A stretch of 6,248 bases of DNA. Source: Acidobacteriota bacterium. Its GTDB lineage: Bacteria > Acidobacteriota > Terriglobia > Terriglobales > Acidobacteriaceae. Location: assembly GCA_025353435.1 (NCBI GenBank), contig JANXQR010000259.1:1-6248 (forward strand). The letters are read 5' to 3'. Below the pieces are notes generated by a model, which had not been told where the DNA came from, searched no databases, and worked only from the letters and a program-made list of their open reading frames with translations. The position numbers were made by a program, and so were the translations under genes. Of the stretch, positions 1 to 4,245 are shown in pieces (position 1 is the stretch's first letter; each line of letters starts with the position of its first letter).

Positions 1-515
1 TGCTGGCTCTGCCCTTCTGATGCCGTTTTGAGGTCACCCCAAAGCAAAATATAGTCAATCTGCATCCCCGACCCCTTCTCGAAACCATCCACGTCGATCG
101 TCTCCACGATGGTTTTCTCTTGCCGGGGTCTCCAATGGAAAATATTCGATTGTGGCTCGACGTTCGGACGAAAGTGCACGGGATACGCGTCAAGCCGGGC
201 CAGAAAGTTGAATAAAACTACCCGGTCGCCGGTCAACTCCAGCCGGCTTGACGACTGAAAGTAAGGTTCGTACGCCAGCCAGACCTGGTTCCCGGCCGCC
301 TCGACCGGGCGGAGTTTCAGCACGATTGGAAGGACTGTGCAGTGCCTGCCAACCATGTGGTCGACTTCAGCCAGGGGAGTCAGTTGTTCCCGGACAAACT
401 TCTGACTGGTTGCCATCGAACTCAGCAAGACGATGCCTGCCGATACGCCCGCCACCGTCAGCCCAGCCACAACCGGAATGGTGAAGGAGTCGAAAGCCAG
501 GATCAGGATTCCCCA
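1..515 (-). CDS. 3' continuation of the frameshifted membrane protein gene, running off the left edge
   Basis: From the T7 run down to position 1 the -1 frame is open for 171 codons with no stop, and the window ends inside it. It begins W-G-I-L-I-L-A-F right where the upstream frame ends in FPFF, giving a continuous hydrophobic helix. A second helix follows (around TIPVVAGLTVAGVSAGIVLL). After that comes a soluble C-terminal part of about 130 residues, including QVWLAYEPYF, LTGDRVVLFNFLARLDAYPVH and, near the edge, IDYILLWGDL. Membrane helices followed by a soluble tail fit one protein of at least 508 residues. If the frame change is genuine this is the dead tail of a pseudogene; if it is a sequencing error it is simply the rest of the gene. 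The first ATG in this frame is at 416, inside the domain, so independent expression is unlikely. Confidence 0.7.
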
Positions 516-1525
516 AAAAAAGGAAAAATCTCAAAGCGACGGAAATGTGTCCAGCCGCCTCCCATATTGTCGGGAAATGCCATCATGATAATTCCCGACG
601 CGAGCGCAGCTGCCAACGTCGCAATGGCCTGGTCCCGCACCAGGGGCGCCATTTCCCGCCGGTTCATGATGATCCGCGCAGCTCCAACGGCGAATGCCAC
701 CAGCAAAATCACGCTGAGCGCCTCGCCAATGTACACATCCCTTTCGAGATTGACTGCCAGCTCATTGAGAGTGCCGAACTGCTTCAGACGCGAAAGTACG
801 CTCACCCCATACTGGGCCGAATTACCCTTGGTGGCCGAAGCCAGAAACAGAAAAACGATGGGTAGGGGACCCAGCATCGCGGCCAGCAAATAGCGTTGCT
901 CCCACAGCCCTGACCTGACCCCACGACCGCGCAAAAGGGCGAGCACAAAGGAGGTTCCGGACATGACTCCGATCCCTGCAAAGGCCATGATGAAACCGCT
1001 CGCATGGCACAGGAACGTCAGGACCAGCGCCCCTGACAGCGCCACTGCTCGCCGAACCGAGGGCGCCTTGATCATCCATAAGTAGCAGCCGATTGTCAGG
1101 AAAAACGCCGCCGTCGAAATGCAATGGTTATAGAGCCCCAGAAAAAACATTTGATTCAGCGATAGCGGCAGAATGAATACTGCAAGCCAAACGTTTTTGG
1201 GATTGATCATCAGCAGGGCGAAATAGCACGCCGCAATTGGGCCAATAATGGACAGGATCTGCAGGATCGACTCCGCGATCCCAGGCGAAGTGGCTCGAAT
1301 CAGCGCATCCAGCAGGAAATAGACGGCCAGGTTTGGGTTGGGCCGCAAACTGATCGAATAGGCCCGCTCCTGCAGCGGGTGGCCCGGTTGGTGCATGGTG
1401 GCCATCAGGCTTGAAAACGCCAGATGAACCGGGCCATCATTCGTTACCAGGGCGTGGGGGGCGATGAGGATTACAACCAGAAGCATCAAGCCCAGCAAGA
1501 TTGAGCGGTAAAGCCAACGCTGCAT
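503..1525 (-). CDS. Polytopic membrane protein, possible GT-C-type glycosyltransferase; front part of a frameshifted gene
   Basis: Reads as 340 residues from ATG at 1525 to TGA at 503-505. The N-terminus is a membrane anchor (about residues 5-24), followed by an outer loop with TNDGPVHL (28-35). About eight or nine further hydrophobic helices follow, at roughly 62-78, 86-107, 110-129, 136-152, 159-180, 182-199, 210-229, 268-285 and 297-316. An acidic residue in the first outer loop of a many-helix protein resembles GT-C membrane glycosyltransferases that use lipid-linked sugars, but no diagnostic motif is complete, so that function is a guess. Arg-rich GGGWTHFRRFEIFPFF (322-337) lies at the break. 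The last three residues and stop are probably artefactual, because the protein continues in the -1 frame past the T7 run. Only a weak GGTGG precedes the start. The tRNA-Arg gene lies 47 bp upstream on the same strand. I am confident it is a real coding region and unsure of its function. Confidence 0.8.
   Translation of the reverse strand: MQRWLYRSILLGLMLLVVILIAPHALVTNDGPVHLAFSSLMATMHQPGHPLQERAYSISLRPNPNLAVYFLLDALIRATSPGIAESILQILSIIGPIAACYFALLMINPKNVWLAVFILPLSLNQMFFLGLYNHCISTAAFFLTIGCYLWMIKAPSVRRAVALSGALVLTFLCHASGFIMAFAGIGVMSGTSFVLALLRGRGVRSGLWEQRYLLAAMLGPLPIVFLFLASATKGNSAQYGVSVLSRLKQFGTLNELAVNLERDVYIGEALSVILLVAFAVGAARIIMNRREMAPLVRDQAIATLAAALASGIIMMAFPDNMGGGWTHFRRFEIFPFFGES
511..523 (-). other. 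Frame-change site: CC-T7-G4 homopolymer
   Basis: On the coding (minus) strand the bases are CC, seven T (521-515), then four G (514-511). Read in frame they give CCT TTT TTT GGG and reach TGA 3 codons later. Adding one T, or slipping back one base, gives CCT TTT TTT TGG GGA and a long open frame. This explains the split of the membrane protein gene. Homopolymer miscount, true mutation, transcriptional slippage and -1 ribosomal slippage all predict the same sequence. Confidence 0.75.
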
Positions 1526-1572
1526 CGTCCACCAATGGTGACTCTGGCCCCGCCTGGTTGGAAAGATGTTGA

Positions 1573-1649
1573 TGGTGCGCCCGGAGAGATTCGAACTCCC
1601 GACCTAACGCTTCGGAGGCGTTCGCTCTATCCATCTGAGCTACGGGCGC
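1573..1649 (-). tRNA. tRNA-Arg (anticodon CCG), CCA encoded
   Basis: The minus strand from 1649 reads GCGCCCG for the 5' acceptor arm, pairing perfectly with CGGGCGC at the 3' end. It then has discriminator A and a genomically encoded CCA at 1575-1573. The D arm carries the usual GCTC...GAGC around AGATGGATA. The anticodon arm is AACGC, loop CTCCGAA, GCGTT, which puts CCG at 34-36, so it reads the CGG arginine codon. The T arm is CGGGAGTTCGAATCTCTCCG-like with a normal TTCGAAT loop. Length is 77 nt with CCA, no long variable arm and no intron. It is the classic arginine tRNA that produces false peptide calls containing AQMDRA. It lies 47 bp upstream of the membrane protein gene, so read-through into that gene is possible. 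Confidence 0.97.
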
Positions 1650-1775
1650 GCTCATCCAGAATAGCGCAGATTGGTCGGCTGCTTTTTCCTTAGGGAAATT
1701 CGCACCGAAATAAAAAACGGGTATGTTGAATGGGCTCACGCGATTACACACCGAAAAGGGGGGAATTTTGCGCCA

Positions 1776-1793
1776 ATGTGATTTGGAACACAT
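1776..1793. promoter_or_regulatory. CRP/FNR-like dyad (ATGTG-N8-CACAT)
   Basis: ATGTG (1776-1780) and CACAT (1789-1793) form a perfect inverted repeat with an 8-bp spacer. On the minus strand the core reads TGTGT-N6-TCACA, one base off the CRP consensus TGTGA-N6-TCACA. It lies about 127 bp upstream of the tRNA-Arg 5' end. Such a short dyad can arise by chance, and no promoter is visible beside it. Confidence 0.25.
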
Positions 1794-1797
1794 CGGC

Positions 1798-1849
1798 AGT
1801 GAACAGTGAACAGCCGACGAGTGAAGAAGTGAAAAATGAAAAGTGAAAA
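1798..1849. repeat. Degenerate 7-bp tandem repeat, AGTGAAN
   Basis: AGTGAAC occurs twice head to tail (1798-1804 and 1805-1811). After a short interruption the motif (A/G)TGAA recurs at 1821, 1829, 1836 and 1843, that is at steps of 15, 8, 7 and 7 bases. The tract is purine-rich on the plus strand and untranslated. It looks like a decayed minisatellite. Confidence 0.6.
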
Positions 1850-1916
1850 AGGACCTGAGAGTAAATGATGGATCGGGTTTGTGTTGGACAGCGTGCATGA
1901 TTGCTCCTGAAATGCG

Positions 1917-1960
1917 AAGGCCCGCGTTTTGGCGCGGGCCTTGGTGTTCTCGGTTTTTCT
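1917..1960 (+). terminator. Strong hairpin, probable plus-strand terminator
   Basis: AAGGCCCGCG (1917-1926), a 6-nt loop TTTTGG, and CGCGGGCCTT (1933-1942) form a perfect 10-bp GC-rich stem. On the plus strand the stem is followed by TTGGTGTTCTCGGTTTTTCT, which has a T run about 12 nt after the stem. On the minus strand no T run follows. The best reading is a plus-strand intrinsic terminator with a displaced T tract, but no plus-strand gene precedes it in the window. Confidence 0.45.
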
Positions 1961-2088
1961 TACCTATTTCAATGATCGCAGGTTCCGCGGATTAATAACG
2001 GATTGGCGACCAAGAAAATGCAAAAAGAGTGATCCAGGAACTGCTTCTTTTTCTGCTACTTACGAGCATGTTCCCGCATTGTGACGAG

Positions 2089-2113
2089 GTGTCCCACTTT
2101 GCCCTATTGACAC
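2089..2113. repeat. Inverted repeat GTGTC-N15-GACAC
   Basis: GTGTC (2089-2093) pairs with GACAC (2109-2113) across 15 bp. The right arm overlaps TTGACA (2107-2112), a perfect -35 hexamer in the plus direction, but no plausible -10 lies 16-18 bp downstream. The arms are short and chance is possible. Confidence 0.2.
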
Positions 2114-2127
2114 GCTGAAATGCCAGC

Positions 2128-2154
2128 AAAAACAGGAAAAGAAAAACAGAAAAG
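2128..2154. repeat. A-rich double repeat AAAAACAG(G)AAAAG
   Basis: AAAAACAGGAAAAG (2128-2141) is followed directly by AAAAACAGAAAAG (2142-2154), the same unit minus one G. On the minus strand the tract is T-rich and lies downstream of the DUF4242 gene, where it can act as the T tract of a terminator. Confidence 0.5.
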
Positions 2155-2169
2155 TGAACCGTAAACGGT
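2128..2169 (-). terminator. Weak candidate terminator of the DUF4242 gene
   Basis: The minus strand downstream of the DUF4242 stop has a short hairpin, ACCG-TTTA-CGGT (2169-2158). Several T clusters follow on the same strand (2154-2128). The stem is only 4-5 bp, so efficiency would depend on the T-rich tract. Position and orientation fit the end of the DUF4242 transcript. Confidence 0.35.
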
Positions 2170-2177
2170 GCAAAATG

Positions 2178-2207
2178 GCCGGAAATTCTGCCAGAAGCCG
2201 GGAATTC
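2178..2207. repeat. Near-perfect 11-bp direct repeat beside the DUF4242 stop
   Basis: GCCGGAAATTC (2178-2188) and GCCGGGAATTC (2197-2207) match at 10 of 11 bases with a 19-bp step. They lie within 40 bp downstream of the DUF4242 stop codon. No function is evident. Confidence 0.4.
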
Positions 2208-2215
2208 AGTTTTGG

Positions 2216-2488
2216 CTACTCACTGGTGGTGGGATCGATGATGGAGCGGACGCGCTCGACCACGTTCGCGGGGAAGCCGCCCTGCCTGGCGTGCTCCCGG
2301 ATCAGGTCTTCGCTGGGTGCGTTGTAGATGCAGTAGATCTTGTTATCGGTCACGTAGCTGTGGACCCGCTGGATCTCGGGGCCGAGGTTGCGGAGGACGC
2401 CACACGAGGTTTGGGAAACGGCTTTGAGCTGCTCGGCGGTGAGAGCGCTCACGTTGGGAATCTCCCGCTCAATGACGAACTTGGGCAT
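2216..2488 (-). CDS. DUF4242 family small protein (SCO4226-like, possible nickel binding)
   Basis: A 90-residue protein starting MPKFVIEREIPN and ending IIDPTTSE, the full usual length of the single-domain DUF4242 family (ferredoxin-like fold). Family hallmarks visible are the opening FVIEREIP strand, TSCGVLRNLGPEIQRVHSYVT (residues 27-47), the KIYCIY strand (50-55), and the block EHARQGGFPAN (65-75). Cys29, His43, Cys53 and His66 are candidate metal ligands; nickel binding is reported for the Streptomyces relative SCO4226, but I cannot show it here. The start is set by AGGAGG at 2503-2498, nine bases before ATG 2488. A frame opening at 2527 would add 13 residues lacking family similarity. 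It is cytoplasmic, with no signal peptide. It stands alone, flanked by long spacers, and its upstream region carries inverted repeats. Family assignment is confident, physiological role unknown. Confidence 0.9.
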   Translation of the reverse strand: MPKFVIEREIPNVSALTAEQLKAVSQTSCGVLRNLGPEIQRVHSYVTDNKIYCIYNAPSEDLIREHARQGGFPANVVERVRSIIDPTTSE

Positions 2489-2568
2489 TTTGGACTGCCT
2501 CCTGAGAAATGAATAACATAGAGACACAGGAAGAGGGAATGGGGAGGCAGATCGGCGAATACTGACTT

Positions 2569-2594
2569 ACGGATCGATACTAATACCGATCCGT
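2569..2594. promoter_or_regulatory. Perfect 8-bp inverted repeat, possible operator of the DUF4242 gene
   Basis: ACGGATCG (2569-2576) and CGATCCGT (2587-2594) are perfect complements with a 10-bp AT-rich spacer. The dyad sits 81-106 bp upstream of the DUF4242 start. An 8-bp-arm dyad with an AT-rich centre suits a homodimeric repressor or activator. It could equally be an RNA hairpin. No T run follows on the minus strand. Confidence 0.4.
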
Positions 2595-2600
2595 CTTCGG

Positions 2601-2628
2601 TGAGCGATCCGCGGAGATCAGTCGCTCA
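2601..2628. repeat. 7-bp inverted repeat enclosing a TCCGCGGA palindrome
   Basis: TGAGCGA (2601-2607) and TCGCTCA (2622-2628) are perfect complements across 14 bp. The spacer begins with the 8-bp palindrome TCCGCGGA (2608-2615). It lies 6 bp from the preceding dyad, so the two may form a compound regulatory region upstream of the DUF4242 gene. Confidence 0.4.
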
Positions 2629-2705
2629 TTGACAATTGCCTCCATGCTGATCCAAAGGGAGCCCCGCTTCTCAGGAAGACTCCAAACAGAACCTCGCAGC
2701 ACTAG

Positions 2706-2738
2706 CGGGGCCACGCGTCGAGTCGTCGCGTGGCCCCG
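2706..2738 (-). terminator. 12-bp perfect hairpin downstream of the haloperoxidase-like gene
   Basis: CGGGGCCACGCG (2706-2717) and CGCGTGGCCCCG (2727-2738) form a perfect 12-bp, very GC-rich stem with a 9-nt loop. It begins 34 bp past the stop codon of the minus-strand gene ending at 2772, the expected place for its transcript end. No T run follows on either strand, so this is a T-less hairpin that may stop transcription or protect the 3' end. A small palindrome TGAAGA-TT-TCTTCA (2739-2752) abuts it. Confidence 0.5.
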
Positions 2739-2771
2739 TGAAGATTTCTTCAGGCTTTTGCGCAGCGTCCC

Positions 2772-4058
2772 TTAGTCATCCTCGTGCACGGAATGTAAGT
2801 TGTTCTTATAGACCGCCGCGCCGACGGCCCGGCCTAACCGGGTTCCCGCTTCCTGGTCGGTGCGAAAATGTATCCCGCCGTAAACGCGCGCGTCTGAGAT
2901 GTCGTCGGTAATCTGCCTGAAAGAGGTGTACTGCAGGACGATGGTGGGCACCGCGGCATTCGTCAAGGTAATCGCGTGTCCGTCTTCGCCGTATAGACGT
3001 CTCATAACCTCGGCGGCCCCACTGCTTGCACTGCCGTGATTGGAGGGATAGCTGGGGAAGCATGGCGTCACGATGAACGGGGCATAATCGGGGTCCGCTT
3101 CGGTTTTTGAATTGCCGTCCGTGGCGCCCGCATGGATGGCGGTTTCGGGACGCCAGAAATTGTAGTGATATTTGTTCAGGAATGACGCCACCAGACTGTC
3201 GCTGATCGCCATATTGATCAGAGCAAGATCACGTGCATTTTCTGGCAATGAACGACCCTGTTCCTCGGCGACCTGACGGGCAGCCTGGTTGAACGCCTGG
3301 GTGGGCGAGGTGGCTGCAAAGAAGAGCGCGACGTCGGCGCGATCCTTGGGACGTTCGGTGCTGTCGATGCCGCCCACCGCCATTACCTCGTTGTAGGCCT
3401 TTGCATACTCTCTGCTGGTGAGCGCCGGTGGAGGAGGGAGCAGAAATTCACTGGCGTTGGAAATGCCGAATGGAGTTATGTTCTGCCACTGATAGGCGAC
3501 TCCGACCGCGATTCCATTCACAATGGGACAACTCGCCGTTGCCTGCCATTCGCCTGGCACAGCCTGGCCGGGAATTTTGAATTGCGCAGGCGATGAGTGG
3601 TCGTTGGCGCGCAGAGCGATGATGGCCAGTGCCGCGGCGTCACCCGTGGCAATGCCATCCAGCTTGGACTGGCTGTCCGCGATCAACGCCAGCGAACTGG
3701 TTCGATCGGCCAGCAAAGCGGCCTGGGTGGCTGGGACGGGAAAGTAGACGCTTAGTACTTTGTATGCGGCCTCGATGGCTGCCGCCTCGGGTGAGGCGCC
3801 CGGCGGCGCTGTGATTGACCCGGTATATGGTTCGTAATCCTCCGTAATGGCGTTGACGGCTTCAAAGACTGCGAGTTGTACGATGGCCGCATAGCGAGCC
3901 TGGGCAAAGGCGTTCTGCTTGTTGGCGACCGCTGTATTCACCGTGATCGTATTCCAGTCCAGAACGGCATCGGCTCTTGCGGCTGCGGTAACGAGCCACA
4001 TACTCAACGTCAACACGCAAAGCCTGAAGGTCCCTCGTCTGACACTCATGTTTTTCAT
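2772..4058 (-). CDS. Secreted vanadium-dependent haloperoxidase / PAP2-superfamily protein
   Basis: 428 residues from ATG 4058, chosen because GGAGGGAG (4071-4064) lies just upstream; a frame opening at 4103 would bury the signal peptide. An N-terminal Sec-type signal (residues 1-30, hydrophobic LCVLTLSMWLVTAAA, likely cleavage near ARA-DA) exports it. An all-helical body carries the three vanadate/phosphate-binding motifs of the superfamily: KYHYNFWRP (K296, R303), PSNH (S339, H341) and ARVYGGIHFRTD (R391, H397, D401). In characterised haloperoxidases these bind vanadate, and the enzyme oxidises halides with peroxide. In acid phosphatase relatives the same residues handle phosphate. The glycine usual in PSGH is asparagine (N340). 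The length and the DWNTITVNTAVA start fit bacterial haloperoxidase-like proteins better than short PAP2 phosphatases. Halide preference and actual activity cannot be read from sequence. It is transcribed divergently from the regulator at 4246. Confidence 0.9.
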   Translation of the reverse strand: MKNMSVRRGTFRLCVLTLSMWLVTAAARADAVLDWNTITVNTAVANKQNAFAQARYAAIVQLAVFEAVNAITEDYEPYTGSITAPPGASPEAAAIEAAYKVLSVYFPVPATQAALLADRTSSLALIADSQSKLDGIATGDAAALAIIALRANDHSSPAQFKIPGQAVPGEWQATASCPIVNGIAVGVAYQWQNITPFGISNASEFLLPPPPALTSREYAKAYNEVMAVGGIDSTERPKDRADVALFFAATSPTQAFNQAARQVAEEQGRSLPENARDLALINMAISDSLVASFLNKYHYNFWRPETAIHAGATDGNSKTEADPDYAPFIVTPCFPSYPSNHGSASSGAAEVMRRLYGEDGHAITLTNAAVPTIVLQYTSFRQITDDISDARVYGGIHFRTDQEAGTRLGRAVGAAVYKNNLHSVHEDD

Positions 4059-4063
4059 ATGTT

Positions 4064-4071
4064 CTCCCTCC
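4064..4071 (-). promoter_or_regulatory. Ribosome-binding site deciding the haloperoxidase start
   Basis: On the minus strand GGAGGGAG ends five bases before ATG 4058. The alternative upstream ATG codons at 4103, 4100 and 4091 would place this site inside the coding region, and the ATG at 4049 lies further from it. Confidence 0.7.
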
Positions 4072-4138
4072 GCCGGTCCGGTGACCTGCATGAGCGCCAT
4101 CATGGTGACGGACGACCTGGTTGTCCATAGCGGAGCGT

Positions 4139-4178
4139 GTGTCGGGGCGTGTAGGTTTGTGTCGCGCTAAGCGCTAGC
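4139..4178. promoter_or_regulatory. Candidate operator: three GTGT repeats at 10-bp steps next to a palindrome
   Basis: GTGT starts at 4139, 4149 and 4159, exactly one helical turn apart. The outer two extend to the identical TGTGTCG (4138-4144 and 4158-4164). Immediately after comes GCGCT-A-AGCGC (4164-4174), overlapping GCTAGC (4173-4178). OmpR-type winged helices bind head-to-tail direct repeats on one DNA face, which this matches. It sits between the two divergent starts, about 80 bp upstream of each gene. Binding is inferred. Confidence 0.4.
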
Positions 4179-4206
4179 ATCGGCGGCACTTAACGCCCAT
4201 GTTGCG

Positions 4207-4228
4207 AAATCGGTGGTAAAATCGGTGG
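4207..4228. promoter_or_regulatory. Perfect 10-bp direct repeat upstream of the regulator
   Basis: AAATCGGTGG occurs at 4207-4216 and again at 4219-4228, with a TA spacer and a 12-bp step. It ends 17 bp before ATG 4246 and so overlaps the probable leader of the regulator mRNA. It could be an autoregulatory site for the winged-helix protein. If the GTG at 4213 were the real start, the repeat would partly be coding. Confidence 0.45.
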
Positions 4229-4233
4229 ACTTT

Positions 4234-4239
4234 AGTAGG
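4234..4239 (+). promoter_or_regulatory. Ribosome-binding site favouring ATG 4246
   Basis: AGTAGG, five of six matches to AGGAGG, lies six bases before ATG 4246. The longer alternative start, GTG 4213, has no comparable site, and its extra 11 residues precede the conserved domain. Confidence 0.5.
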
Positions 4240-4245
4240 CGCCTC

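Larger units (their letters stand above)
1650..2215. other. Non-coding spacer with repeats and hairpins
   Basis: About 565 bp between the tRNA and the DUF4242 gene contain no convincing coding region. The spacer is AT-rich relative to its neighbours, with purine-rich plus-strand stretches (around 1798-1852 and 2128-2155). It holds a 7-bp degenerate repeat, an imperfect CRP-like dyad, a strong hairpin at 1917-1942, an A-rich double repeat and a near-perfect 11-bp direct repeat beside the DUF4242 stop. The tRNA promoter must lie at its left end, but I see no clear -35/-10 pair there. Confidence 0.6.
2489..2771. other. Spacer between DUF4242 and haloperoxidase-like genes
   Basis: About 280 bp without a supported gene. 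It contains the ribosome-binding site and presumably the promoter of the DUF4242 gene, two perfect inverted repeats (2569-2594 and 2601-2628), six GATC sites between 2550 and 2652, and a strong hairpin near the haloperoxidase stop. I could not identify a convincing -35/-10 pair. Confidence 0.5.

Noticed and set aside
342..893. Plus-strand 183-residue reading frame
   Set aside because: Antisense to the membrane protein gene, spans its frame-change site, has no ribosome-binding site and no recognisable composition. The minus strand has coherent membrane-protein features.
1573..1649. tRNA-Arg as an integration site for a mobile element
   Set aside because: No second copy of the tRNA 3' end, integrase or phage-like gene is visible in the window.
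1437..1898. Minus-strand 153-residue reading frame
   Set aside because: It runs straight through the tRNA-Arg gene and contains the well-known false peptide (AQMDRA...GREFESLRA) obtained by translating arginine tRNAs. The rest reads through repeat and spacer.
2107..2136. Plus-strand promoter with TTGACA at 2107
   Set aside because: No acceptable -10 hexamer at 16-18 bp and no plus-strand gene downstream before 4246.
2168..2512. Plus-strand 114-residue frame
   Set aside because: Antisense to the DUF4242 gene, which has a clear family match and an ideal ribosome-binding site.
2644..2775. Plus-strand 43-codon frame starting ATG 2644
   Set aside because: No Shine-Dalgarno, Arg-rich translation, runs through the strong hairpin at 2706-2738 and into the haloperoxidase stop. 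Chance is the simplest explanation.
4020..4031. Tat signal peptide on the haloperoxidase-like protein
   Set aside because: There is an Arg-Arg pair (residues 6-7), but the phenylalanine is one place late for the SRRxFLK pattern, so a Sec signal is the better call.
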